A DNA stretch of 64,000 bases from JBMYTN01 sp049604415 (lineage in GTDB: Bacteria; Pseudomonadota; Alphaproteobacteria; Rhodospirillales; Rhodospirillaceae), in NCBI GenBank assembly GCA_049604415.1, contig JBMYTN010000015.1, positions 25,380 through 89,379 on the forward strand. Reading direction: 5' to 3'. Below the pieces are notes generated by a model. That model saw only the letters and a program-made list of their open reading frames with translations, made no database searches and was not told the origin of the DNA. Positions 42,873-51,829 of this stretch are shown piece by piece. How positions within the stretch are numbered: position 1 is the first letter of the stretch; each line of letters begins with the position of its first letter. Position numbers and translations under genes: made by a program.

Positions 42873-43922
42873 CTATCGCCGTCGCGTACGGGCGGGACCA
42901 CTGCCCACCCGGGCGGCTTGGCAGAGCCTTAGGATCAAGCGTTCACAGAGGACCCGGTCTGGGGCGCCGGTTTGCTTGGCTTCAGCTTCGGCGGCCATGA
43001 TCAACGCATTGGCGCGATCCACTTTGGCCGCAGGCCATTGGCGGCATTGTTTGATCAGACGGGGTTTGTCCTTGAAAAACACCCGGGGCTGCAAGCGATC
43101 CACGGCCTGGTCCGGAGTGTTGCCGGATTGGGTCTGGCCACTGAGCCAATGCAGCTTGAGGAAATGCCGGCTAAAGGCCCGCAAGATCGTGACCACTGAA
43201 GTGCCTTCCCCCAACAACCGATCACACAGACCTAAGGCCTCAGCGGTGGTGCCTTCCGCTGTGGCATGGATCATGCGATCGATGGACAGCGCCGAGGTAT
43301 CCCCGACACAGAGCATCACATCGTCAACGGTGACGGTCTTGCTGCCCTGGGCGTACAGGGCAAGCTTGTCCAGCTCGGACCGGGTGATGCCGCGATCGCT
43401 GCCCAAATGGTCCATCAAAACATCAATGGCGTCCGGCTCAATGCGCAGCCCGGCTTGAGCCATGCTGTCCTGGATCACGCCATGGAGGTCCTTTTGACCA
43501 TCGCTGTAGCACGGAATGGCGGCAGCGTGGTCGCTGGCCTCCACCGCTTTGCGCAGGCTTGACCGGGCAGGCAGATCCCCGGCGAGGATCAGGATCAGCC
43601 CATCCCCCATGGGGTGGTCTAAGAACGCGGCAACCGGCTTTGCCAAGGCATCCGTACCCCCGCGCAGTTTCACGACTTTGCGTCCACCGCCAAAGGCAAT
43701 GGCAGCGGCTTCATCGGCCAAGCGACTGGGATCGTCTTTGAGGTCGGAGAGGGAAAGTTCGCTAACCCGAAACGGGTCTTCGGGGGATCCGAGCAGGGTC
43801 TTGGAGACGGCTTGGAATCGCTCGCGAGCCAGGCCTTCATCGGGCCCATAAAACAAAAACAGGGACAAGCTTGGGGGCGGTGCCGCCAGCAAACCGGCTA
43901 TGGCACCCGCTTTTGGTTTCAC
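42873..43922 (-). CDS. holA: DNA polymerase III delta subunit
   Basis: HolA opens the sliding clamp as part of the clamp loader. The 349-residue protein has the delta-family opening FLFYGPDEGLARERF and a helical collar region with LGSDRGITRSELDKLALYAQG. The start is a GTG that overlaps the lptE stop (GTGA) and also lies within a parS-like palindrome. It is the last gene of the leftward DUF3576-leuS-lptE-holA run and converges with parB. Confidence 0.93.
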   Translation of the reverse strand: MKPKAGAIAGLLAAPPPSLSLFLFYGPDEGLARERFQAVSKTLLGSPEDPFRVSELSLSDLKDDPSRLADEAAAIAFGGGRKVVKLRGGTDALAKPVAAFLDHPMGDGLILILAGDLPARSSLRKAVEASDHAAAIPCYSDGQKDLHGVIQDSMAQAGLRIEPDAIDVLMDHLGSDRGITRSELDKLALYAQGSKTVTVDDVMLCVGDTSALSIDRMIHATAEGTTAEALGLCDRLLGEGTSVVTILRAFSRHFLKLHWLSGQTQSGNTPDQAVDRLQPRVFFKDKPRLIKQCRQWPAAKVDRANALIMAAEAEAKQTGAPDRVLCERLILRLCQAARVGSGPARTRRR

Positions 43923-43930
43923 GGGAAACG
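43915..43930. promoter_or_regulatory. parS: parS-like site 5, over the holA start and lptE stop
   Basis: GGTTTCACGGGAAACG matches the parS consensus except for a central G and the end bases. The holA GTG and the lptE TGA fall in its centre. Confidence 0.65.
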
Positions 43931-44527
43931 CCGTCTCTGCTGCTGTTCCGAAGAGAAGAAGGTTGCCAGGCGCTGAACCAATTGCTGTGCCAACAGCTTC
44001 GCGGTGCGCTTTTCCGCTTCCCGTTCTTGGAACACTTCTGCCGCAGGGCTGACCGGTTGGTCAAAGGGGGCGGTCGCCGTGCCATTATAAGTCATGATCA
44101 CAGCAGCCGGATAGAACACCCCATTCTCATCGGTCTGGGGACGGGTGCGCAGAACCATTTCCGTATAGGCGATGTAATCAAACCGGGTCGCGGTTGCGTC
44201 CAGGCCAACGGCGATCCCGGCCTTAAACACGGTGCTTTCCAGCGTCACGGTATATTCTGGACGGGTCGGCTCGCCCATTATGTTGACCATTTCATTGCGC
44301 AACAATTGGCCAAACCGACCATCGCCATCTTGGCGGACATAAACGCTGCGCAACTCGGCTGTCGCCGGAGTGTCGTTCAGGGAGACATTGTTCGCCCCAT
44401 ACATCGGCTGAAAGCCGCAACCGGACAACACCAGACCCGCGCTCAGAACCAGCGCAAGAGACCCGCGCCGGGACAGGCCAGTGGTGGCGGGTCTGATAGA
44501 GGGCCGCTTCGCCTTACGCCACAACAT
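43919..44527 (-). CDS. lptE: LPS-assembly lipoprotein LptE
   Basis: LptE plugs the LptD barrel that inserts lipopolysaccharide into the outer membrane. The 202-residue product has an N-terminal signal ending in lipobox LSGC (Cys near residue 37) followed by GFQPMYG, the family hallmark. TRFDYIAYTEMVLR and a C-terminal helical region rich in Arg/Gln follow. Its start overlaps the leuS 3' end by 14 bases, a conserved leuS-lptE-holA order. Confidence 0.93.
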   Translation of the reverse strand: MLWRKAKRPSIRPATTGLSRRGSLALVLSAGLVLSGCGFQPMYGANNVSLNDTPATAELRSVYVRQDGDGRFGQLLRNEMVNIMGEPTRPEYTVTLESTVFKAGIAVGLDATATRFDYIAYTEMVLRTRPQTDENGVFYPAAVIMTYNGTATAPFDQPVSPAAEVFQEREAEKRTAKLLAQQLVQRLATFFSSEQQQRRRFP

Positions 44528-47120
44528 TGATGATCCTATTGGGCACCAGAATCACCTTTCGCGGTTCTTTGTCGCCAAGCTGGGCTTGCACCGTGGGCAG
44601 GGCCAAGGCAATGGGGCGGGCGGTGTCCAGATCCGCATCCTTGGGCAGGGTCACGGTGCCGCGCATTTTGCCATTGACCTGGACTCCGACGGTCACGGTG
44701 TTTTCCACCATCCAGGCCGGATCCGCTTTGGGCCAGGGGGTTTGGGCCAGCAATAGGTCATGGCCAAGATGGGCCCAGATCTCTTCCGCCACATGGGGGA
44801 CCATCGGGGCCAACAGCTGAGCGGTGCTTTCCAAGCAGAACCGATAGACCGCAGCGGCATGGTCTTGGGATCCGTCCACCGCAGACAGGGCATTGGTGAA
44901 TTCCCGGATTGCGGCCACGGCGGTGTTGAAACGGAACTTATCCAGATCCTCGGTCACCTGGGCGATGGTGCGATGGGCTTTGCGCATCACCTCGACCAAG
45001 GGGCTGTCGCTGTCTGGGCTTAAGGTGATCTCTGCCGCCCCGGAGCCGGGCTCCGGCAGGGCCACCGGGGGATCCATTGCCAAGCGCCACAGCCGATTGA
45101 CATAGCGCCAGGCGCCCTCAATGCCGGAATCGGTCCAATCCATATCCCGCTCCGGCGGGGAATCCGAGAGCATGAACAGCCGTGCGGCATCGGCGCCATA
45201 GGTGTCCAAGATGACGGCCGGGTCGACCACATTCATCTTTGACTTGCTCATTTTTTCCGACCGGCCGATCTGAACCGGACTGCCATCGGATCGCCGGGTC
45301 GCCGCGCCATCCCCGGTGCGATCAATCTGTTCTGGGGTCAGCCAGGTGCCATCCTCGGCCCGGTAGGATTCATGGCAGACCATGCCTTGGGTGAACAGCC
45401 CGGCAAAGGGCTCGCCCATCTCCGGATAGCCGCTGGCCCCCAGGGCGCGGGTGAAGAACCGGGAATAGAGCAAATGCAGCACCGCATGTTCCACACCGCC
45501 GATATACTGATCCACCGGCATCCAATAGCGAATGGCGTCGGGGTCAAAGGCGCGGGTTTCTTCCTGGGGCGAGCAGAAGCGGGCAAAATACCAGGAGCTT
45601 TCGAAGAAGGTATCGAAAGTGTCGGTTTCCCGCAGCGCTGGGGTGCCACAGCTGGGGCAGGGCACATGCTTCCAGGTTGGGTGATGATCGAGCGGATTGC
45701 CCGGCTTGTCGAAGCTGACATCCTCGGGCAGCAAAACCGGCAAATCCTGCTCCGGCACCGGAACCGGGCCGCAATCCGGACAGTGGATGATCGGGATTGG
45801 ACAACCCCAATAGCGCTGCCGGGACACTCCCCAATCACGCAGCCGGTATTGCACCACGCCCTCGCCTTTGCCCAGGTCGGCGATTTTGGCGATGGCAGCG
45901 GCTTTGGCCTCCTTGACCGACAAGCCGTCTAAAAAGTCCGAATGAATGGCAACGCCATCCTCGGTGAAGGCCGTGTCGGAGCTGGCCATCTCGGCGACAA
46001 AGGCATCAATATCGGCACAGTCGCGAGGCGCAACGACCGCCTTGATCGGCAAGTCATATTTGCGGGCGAAATCAATGTCGCGCTGGTCATGGGCCGGGCA
46101 GCCAAAAATTGCGCCGGTGCCATACTCCATCAAAACAAAATTGGCGACATAGACCGGCAGGGTCCAGTCCGAGTCAAAGGGATGGCGGACCCGCAGGCCG
46201 GTGTCGAAGCCCTTTTTCTCCGCCGTCTCGATATCGGCCTCGCTGGTGCCCAAGCTGTCACAGTCGGCAATAAAGGCTTTTAGCTCAGCGGAAGTCTCCG
46301 CCAGCTCTTGAGTCAGCGGATGGTGGGGCGAGATGGCACAGAAGGACGCCCCGAACAGGGTATCCGGCCGGGTGGTGTAGACCTCCAGGCTGTCCTCACG
46401 CTCGATCAGGTCAAACCGCAATTTGGCCCCTTCGGAACGACCGATCCAATTGGTCTGCATCAAACGGACTTTATCCGGCCAGCGGTCCAAGCTGCCAATG
46501 GCCTGCAAAAGCTCTTCGGCATAGGCGGTGATTTTCAAAAACCACTGCGAGAGCTTGCGCCGTTCCACCGGAGCGCCGGAGCGCCAGCCCTTGCCGTCCA
46601 CCACCTGCTCATTGGCCAGCACCGTATGTTCCACGGGATCCCAATTGACCCAGCTCTCGCGGCGATAGGCCAAGCCGGATTTCAGGAAATCCAGGAACAT
46701 CTTCTGCTCATGCCGGTAATAGTCCGGCTCGCAGGTGCTCAGCTCCCGGGACCAATCAATGGACAGACCCATGGGTTTGAACTGCTCGCGCATGGTCGCG
46801 ATGTTTTCCCGGGTCCATTTTGCCGGGTGGACGCCCCGGGCGATGGCGGCATTTTCTGCGGGCAGGCCGAAGGCATCCCAGCCCATGGGGTGCAACACAT
46901 TAAAGCCCTGGGCCCGGCGGAAGCGGGCCACCACATCGCCCAACGTATAGTTGCGAACATGCCCCATATGTATCCTACCCGATGGGTATGGGAACATTTC
47001 CAGAACATAACATTTCGGCTTGTCAGACTGGCTTTCAGCGGCAAAGCAGTCTGCCGCATCCCATTGGGCCTGCCATTTCTGTTCGACGGCCTTGACGTTG
47101 TACCGATCGGTTTTCGTCAT
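44514..47120 (-). CDS. leuS: leucyl-tRNA synthetase
   Basis: LeuRS charges tRNA-Leu. The 868-residue protein has the HIGH-type motif GRIHMGHVRNYTLGD near residue 50, the editing domain in the middle (VYTTRPDTLFGASF), CPSCG/CPDCG zinc-like motifs, and KMSKSKMN near residue 625. Its length fits bacterial LeuRS. The ATG at 47120 is used; the preceding TTG would add one residue. It lies between the DUF3576 gene and lptE. Confidence 0.97.
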   Translation of the reverse strand: MTKTDRYNVKAVEQKWQAQWDAADCFAAESQSDKPKCYVLEMFPYPSGRIHMGHVRNYTLGDVVARFRRAQGFNVLHPMGWDAFGLPAENAAIARGVHPAKWTRENIATMREQFKPMGLSIDWSRELSTCEPDYYRHEQKMFLDFLKSGLAYRRESWVNWDPVEHTVLANEQVVDGKGWRSGAPVERRKLSQWFLKITAYAEELLQAIGSLDRWPDKVRLMQTNWIGRSEGAKLRFDLIEREDSLEVYTTRPDTLFGASFCAISPHHPLTQELAETSAELKAFIADCDSLGTSEADIETAEKKGFDTGLRVRHPFDSDWTLPVYVANFVLMEYGTGAIFGCPAHDQRDIDFARKYDLPIKAVVAPRDCADIDAFVAEMASSDTAFTEDGVAIHSDFLDGLSVKEAKAAAIAKIADLGKGEGVVQYRLRDWGVSRQRYWGCPIPIIHCPDCGPVPVPEQDLPVLLPEDVSFDKPGNPLDHHPTWKHVPCPSCGTPALRETDTFDTFFESSWYFARFCSPQEETRAFDPDAIRYWMPVDQYIGGVEHAVLHLLYSRFFTRALGASGYPEMGEPFAGLFTQGMVCHESYRAEDGTWLTPEQIDRTGDGAATRRSDGSPVQIGRSEKMSKSKMNVVDPAVILDTYGADAARLFMLSDSPPERDMDWTDSGIEGAWRYVNRLWRLAMDPPVALPEPGSGAAEITLSPDSDSPLVEVMRKAHRTIAQVTEDLDKFRFNTAVAAIREFTNALSAVDGSQDHAAAVYRFCLESTAQLLAPMVPHVAEEIWAHLGHDLLLAQTPWPKADPAWMVENTVTVGVQVNGKMRGTVTLPKDADLDTARPIALALPTVQAQLGDKEPRKVILVPNRIINVVA

Positions 47121-47222
47121 CAAACTTCACTTAAACGGGGTCTGCCCGGCGCATCAGCGGGTTGGCAGACGAAGACGAGGGAAAAGGGGCGAAAGGGCTG
47201 GCTGCCGCTTTGCTGTCCAGAC

Positions 47223-47846
47223 TTAGCTGCCTTCCAGAACCGCCAGGCGCAGCTGACGGGCCTTGGTCAGGATGGCATTTTCAAAATCAACCGACACATT
47301 GTCGCTGACCGGGGCGTCAAGCCAGGAGGACGAGCCCACATCGCGGATTTGCCGGAAGGCCGAAACTTTGACGCCATCGGCCCGCAGCGCTTTGGAGAGG
47401 ATATAGATGTTGATCTTGAAGCGCTCATCCGGCGTGGCATTGTTCACATACCAATCGGTGATAATCACCCCGCCAAAGGGATCCGCAGAGGTCAAGGGCA
47501 TGAAGCCGACCGTGTCCAAGGACGCCCGCCACAAGAAGCTGTTGACGCCAATGCCGCCGCCTTCGCCGGGACCTGCAGTGCCGGATCCACCGCTCCCGAA
47601 ATTCAGGGATAGGCCATCGGGGCCGAACAGCTTATCAGGATCCTGTTCACCGGGGGCGCGGAAGGTCGGTTTGGTCTCCCCGGGACGGCGCTCCTGAAAC
47701 TTCTGCTCGCCAGCCCCACAGGCCGACAGACCCAGGGCGGTCACCAAGCCCAGGGCGACAATGCCGAGCCCCCGACGGGCGGGCCGTTGACCCATCCGGG
47801 CCGGGATCGACTGTGCGCGGAGAGAATGGCTCATACGCTTCCCCAT
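47223..47846 (-). CDS. DUF3576 lipoprotein
   Basis: This protein (about 207 residues) has an N-terminal signal with lipobox LSAC, a Pro/Gly-rich linker, and the conserved alphaproteobacterial DUF3576 domain (NSFLWRASLDTVGFMPLTSADPFGGVIITDWY). DUF3576 genes regularly stand just upstream of leuS, as here. It is a probable outer-membrane lipoprotein of unknown role. The start could be Met at 47846 or 47834; a TTG at 47855 is unlikely. Confidence 0.85.
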   Translation of the reverse strand: MGKRMSHSLRAQSIPARMGQRPARRGLGIVALGLVTALGLSACGAGEQKFQERRPGETKPTFRAPGEQDPDKLFGPDGLSLNFGSGGSGTAGPGEGGGIGVNSFLWRASLDTVGFMPLTSADPFGGVIITDWYVNNATPDERFKINIYILSKALRADGVKVSAFRQIRDVGSSSWLDAPVSDNVSVDFENAILTKARQLRLAVLEGS

Positions 47847-47970
47847 AACCGTCAAATACTCCAGGCAGTGTGGTCAAAGACAGATATAGACACTTTGCGC
47901 GCCATAATGGACGACTGCTTCCGGTTTTACCACACCTGCCATGCGGCTTTGGCCGGAAGGTCGGGCTCTA

Positions 47971-48008
47971 GAGCGAATTCCGAGGCAATTGTCTCGCGGA
48001 ATTCGCCT
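47971..48008 (+). repeat. EcoRI-site palindrome repeat, copy 1
   Basis: GCGAATTCCG and CGGAATTCGC form an inverted repeat around a CAATTGT centre. A related, more degenerate unit lies at 57328-57363. Confidence 0.6.
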
Positions 48009-48085
48009 GACGCCAAATTCTGAGCTGCCGTAGATATCCGGCTAGGCTCAAAAAGGCAAATTTCCAAGGACGAAAACCGATAAGG

Positions 48086-50287
48086 TCAACCGGCCAATGC
48101 CTGGCGTAACGGATCAGGGCCGGACCCATAGCGTGCGGAGCGGTCCAAAGCGTCGCGATAAATCGGGCGGCGGACCTGCCAGGCACTTGCAGTGACTACT
48201 TGCCGATCCGTTTGATGGAAGTCCAACACCCCATCTTCCCAGGGTAAGCCGAGATAGGCCAACAACCGCTTGGACTGACCCGCCTGATCTTGAACCATGT
48301 CGGCATAGTCCACATCCAAAATCTCGATCGGGCAAGTTTTGCGCCAATGGTCCATCAGGCGTTCATAGCTGCGGGCATAGCGCCCCAAATGGGTCAAGTC
48401 ATGGGCATAAGGATGGCTGGCGTTGAAATTTTTGAAATAGATCGACAGGCAACTGTCCATCAGTGAGCGCCGCGTGTGGACGATGCGGCCCCTGGGAAAC
48501 AGGCGGGCGAACAAACCGATCCGGAGGTAATTGGCCGGCAGTTTATCCACCACGCGCAAGGCCCCATTACCGATTTTCTCCAGGTGATCGAGATAGCCCC
48601 GAGCCCGGTCCGCCAAAGCTGCCGGGTCCAAGCGATCAGCCTGATCAGGGTAAACCAGTCCTGACAGAACCCCGCCAGTCCCCAAATGAATCGCCTCCTT
48701 TTCTAGCCGGGCGAAATGGGTCAGCTCCCCGGCTCCGGCGGCCCGGCTGTGGCTGGCAATGATTTGTTCCACCAAAGTTGTGCCGGAGCGCGGCAATCCC
48801 ACCACCAACACCGGAACCTCAGAGGTTTTAACATCATCTGGCATGCCTAGCCCGGACTGGGCCGCAAAAAAGGCACTGTCGAACCGGGCAATCAAACGGT
48901 CGATGAAAGCGTCATGGGCTTCGGGGTCAAAGGGATTGCGGGCGGCCTGGAGTGCGTTGGCCTCGGCGATCCTGGCAAAGGCGGCTTCGTGGTCCTTGCT
49001 GTCTTCCAGGGCCTTGCCCAGGGCATAGAGCAACTCGATCCGATCTTCTTCCGGCCAATCGGGTCGGGCCAACAGCCCCTCCAAGCGCGCAAGGATCGGA
49101 TCCTCCGGTGCGATCTTATAGGTTTCCACCAACCCGCTGAGAATGGCCGCATCTTCAGGGTCATCGGCAGCGGCCTGCTCATAGGCCGCTCGGGCGGCGT
49201 CAAAGGATCCGCTGCGCTTATGGGCATCGGCCAGTAGGCGCCGAGCGCGCGCCCAGTCGGGATGGGCCTCCAGCAGGTGGGTCAAAAAAGCAATTGCTTC
49301 TGAAATCTGCCCGCCTTGGATCATCGCCCGAGCGGCCTGGAGATGGACTTCCCCCGGGGCTGAGGCCACGCCTAGCTGCCGATTGTCCAGGCTTTCCTGG
49401 GTTTGAATGGCGCGCAAGGCCAGATCGATGCCGTCCTCAAAGCGGTTGTTTTCCGTGGCGAATGCCCCCGCATCGTTCAGGATCGCAGGATCTTCCCGTC
49501 CTATGGCCACGGCATCCCGATGGGCATCCTGGGACAGGCCGAAAGCCCCCAGCGCGTTATAACAGCGGCCTAGACAAGACGCCAAAGCCGCCAGTCCGGG
49601 ATGCAGCTTGCGCGCCTTCACCAAGGGGGCAATGGCATCGGCGGCCCGACCATCGGCAAACAGGGCCTGGCCGAGGCCGACCCAGCCCGGGCCATGGGCC
49701 GGGGCCAAACGGGTGACCTTTTCGAACTGCCGCACGGCTTCCGCCGGACGGGCTTGATTGAACTGCAGACTGCCGAGATTAAACAGCGCTTCGGCATAGT
49801 CTTTTTTCTGGCGAATAGCGGTTTCCAGGGCCTTTTCCGCCTGATCGATCTCCCCCTGGCGGGACAAGACCACCGCCTTGGCCAACCAGGCTTCCGGGAA
49901 GCGCGGCTTTGCCTGCAGGGCTTGGTCCACCGCTTGGAGGGCCTCCCCAAGCCGCCCAAGCGCCCCAAGAGCCTGGGCACAGAGCAGCTGGGCTTGGGCG
50001 TCTTTGGCCTTGTCCTTTGGCGGCTGACCAATGGAGCGTTGAGCAAAACTGAGGCAGCCCTCCGCATGACCCCCGGCCATGGCCAAGGAGGCCATGCCGA
50101 GCAAGGCATCCCGAGAATTTGGCTGGCTGGCCAAAATGGCCCGATAGCCCATTTCCGCCTCCCGCAAGCGACCGGCGGCATGATGGGCGGCGGCGGTGGC
50201 CAATTGGACCCGGGGTGAGGCGGCATTTTGGCCGGGCGGTCGGAACCCGACGGGGGACTTTGCGCCGGGTCTGGGCATTTTCGGCAT
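48086..50287 (-). CDS. TPR-repeat sulfotransferase-family protein
   Basis: This 733-residue protein has about ten TPR-like helical repeats over roughly residues 30-460 (for example AEALFNLGSLQFNQARPAEAVRQFEKV) and a C-terminal sulfotransferase domain. The PAPS-binding motif VVGLPRSGTTLVEQIIASHS is near residues 493-512, and the 3'-phosphate motif region IVHTRRSLMDSCLSIYF follows. Such fusions are common in Alphaproteobacteria and usually lack a known acceptor. The ATG at 50287 (MPKMPRPG) is preferred to a TTG upstream. G-rich imperfect repeats precede the start. Confidence 0.85.
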   Translation of the reverse strand: MPKMPRPGAKSPVGFRPPGQNAASPRVQLATAAAHHAAGRLREAEMGYRAILASQPNSRDALLGMASLAMAGGHAEGCLSFAQRSIGQPPKDKAKDAQAQLLCAQALGALGRLGEALQAVDQALQAKPRFPEAWLAKAVVLSRQGEIDQAEKALETAIRQKKDYAEALFNLGSLQFNQARPAEAVRQFEKVTRLAPAHGPGWVGLGQALFADGRAADAIAPLVKARKLHPGLAALASCLGRCYNALGAFGLSQDAHRDAVAIGREDPAILNDAGAFATENNRFEDGIDLALRAIQTQESLDNRQLGVASAPGEVHLQAARAMIQGGQISEAIAFLTHLLEAHPDWARARRLLADAHKRSGSFDAARAAYEQAAADDPEDAAILSGLVETYKIAPEDPILARLEGLLARPDWPEEDRIELLYALGKALEDSKDHEAAFARIAEANALQAARNPFDPEAHDAFIDRLIARFDSAFFAAQSGLGMPDDVKTSEVPVLVVGLPRSGTTLVEQIIASHSRAAGAGELTHFARLEKEAIHLGTGGVLSGLVYPDQADRLDPAALADRARGYLDHLEKIGNGALRVVDKLPANYLRIGLFARLFPRGRIVHTRRSLMDSCLSIYFKNFNASHPYAHDLTHLGRYARSYERLMDHWRKTCPIEILDVDYADMVQDQAGQSKRLLAYLGLPWEDGVLDFHQTDRQVVTASAWQVRRPIYRDALDRSARYGSGPDPLRQALAG

Positions 50288-50382
50288 GGCGGGTTCTTTG
50301 TTGGGAGCTGGGGTTGGGAGCTGGGGACAGAAACGGGGGACGGGAGCTGTGGGGACGGGACCAAACTGGGATGCAGGATGCG

Positions 50383-51054
50383 TCAAGCCTTCTGTGGGAG
50401 CAAGGCGCTGATTGCTGCCGCTCCGGGCAAAGCCCGGCCCGGGGACAGCCGCCGAATGGTGTTGGCATCAATCCCGCCTAAGGGAAAAATCCTTCCGGCA
50501 CCAGAACGGCACCACAATCCAAAGCGATTGGTCCCGATACAAGGGGCCCCCGGATGGCTGGCGGTGGGAAACACCGGGGAGAGCAGGGTGATGTCGGCTC
50601 CGGTCTGATGGGCCTTTCTCAGCGCGCGCTGTCCATGGGCCGCAGCACTGACCAGCAGGGGCCGCCCAGCCCCGGCGCCCCGCCGTCGCAACCGTCCGGC
50701 TTGCCGCCAGAGCAGGCCCTCGGGCAGATGCACCCCATCGGCCCCGATCCGGCGGGCAAGACGCGGCGGACCGGCGAGAAAAAACAACAGATCATGGCGG
50801 CGGCAGAGCTGGGCGACGGATCGGGCCAAGGCCAATCGCGGTGCCGAAGCAAGGCTGTAATGGCGAAACACCAAGGCCGATCCGGTGGGCAAGGCGGCGA
50901 GGGCCGCAACCCAGCCTGACCCAGAGACCTCCAGACCCAACCGGGCCTCATCGCTGAACAACAGCGCCTTGGGCAAAACCCGAACGCCCCGCCGCCCCGG
51001 TGTGACGCCACGGGTCGGCAGAGACAGCAGATAGCTTGCCAAGGGCTGGGTCAT
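50383..51054 (-). CDS. ThiE/TenI-like protein with altered active-site motifs
   Basis: The product (223 residues from ATG 51054) has the TIM-barrel pattern of thiamine phosphate synthases: IGADGVHLPE, LLSPVFPTASHPG and FPLGGIDANT. ThiE normally has GVHLGQ and PTxTK; here they read GVHLPE and PTASH, so the Gln and Lys that bind pyrophosphate are missing and it may not be a true thiamine phosphate synthase. A longer start at 51117 would overlap the start codon of the divergent YggS gene. Residues 130-145 are Arg/Gly-rich. Confidence 0.75.
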   Translation of the reverse strand: MTQPLASYLLSLPTRGVTPGRRGVRVLPKALLFSDEARLGLEVSGSGWVAALAALPTGSALVFRHYSLASAPRLALARSVAQLCRRHDLLFFLAGPPRLARRIGADGVHLPEGLLWRQAGRLRRRGAGAGRPLLVSAAAHGQRALRKAHQTGADITLLSPVFPTASHPGAPCIGTNRFGLWCRSGAGRIFPLGGIDANTIRRLSPGRALPGAAAISALLPQKA

Positions 51055-51115
51055 AGGCCCATCTTCTTCAAACCGGGTGAGGTCACAGGTATAAAACAGC
51101 GTTTTAGAGTGTTCC

Positions 51116-51787
51116 ATGTCAGAGATTGCCGAAAATTTTCAAGCGGTTCAGGCCGAAATTGCCAAGGCCGCCTCCGCCATCGGTCGGGATCCAGACCGGG
51201 TGTCCCTGGTCGCGGTCAGCAAACGCCAGGGGCCGGAGCGCATCCTGCCCGCTTTGCAAGCCGGACATCGGCTGTTTGGAGAAAATCGGGTCCAAGAGGC
51301 CCAAGGCAAATGGCCGGACCTGCGGGCGGCCTATCCGGATGCGCGGCTGCATCTGATCGGTCCGCTACAAACCAACAAGGTGAAGGAGGCCTTGGCGCTG
51401 TTTGATGCCATCCAGACCCTGGACCGGGAAAAACTGGCCATCGCTTTGGCCAAGGCCCGCGATCAAGGCGCGGCCCTGCCGGACCTCCTGGTCCAGGTCA
51501 ATACGGGGGAGGAGCCGCAAAAGGCAGGCATCGCCCCCCAACAGGCCGAAGAGTTTATCGCCCATTGCCGAACCGATCTGGCGCTGCCGGTCACCGGGGT
51601 GATGTGCATTCCGCCGGTGGATGAGGAGCCCGCCTTTCATTTCGGTTTGCTGGCCGGGATCCAGGAGCGTTGTGGTCTGCGCGATCTCAGCATGGGGATG
51701 AGCGGGGATTATCCCACCGCCGTCAGCATGGGGGCGACCATGATCCGGGTCGGGACGGCGCTGTTTGGCAGTCGGCCGCCCGTTTGA
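51116..51787 (+). CDS. YggS/PLPBP-family pyridoxal phosphate homeostasis protein
   Basis: The 223-residue protein is a single PLP-binding TIM-barrel of the YggS/PROSC family. It binds PLP and maintains vitamin B6 balance and keto/amino acid pools, without a known reaction. The PLP lysine is Lys36 in LVAVSKRQ. FGENRVQEAQGKW, HLIGPLQTNKVKEA, QVNTGEEPQKAGI, SMGMSGDYPTAVSMGATMIRVGTALFG complete the family pattern. It diverges from the ThiE-like gene with almost no gap. Confidence 0.94.
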   Translation: MSEIAENFQAVQAEIAKAASAIGRDPDRVSLVAVSKRQGPERILPALQAGHRLFGENRVQEAQGKWPDLRAAYPDARLHLIGPLQTNKVKEALALFDAIQTLDREKLAIALAKARDQGAALPDLLVQVNTGEEPQKAGIAPQQAEEFIAHCRTDLALPVTGVMCIPPVDEEPAFHFGLLAGIQERCGLRDLSMGMSGDYPTAVSMGATMIRVGTALFGSRPPV

Positions 51788-51829
51788 TGCGAAATCGATC
51801 CAACCCCCAATAAACCTTCAAAAGTAAAG

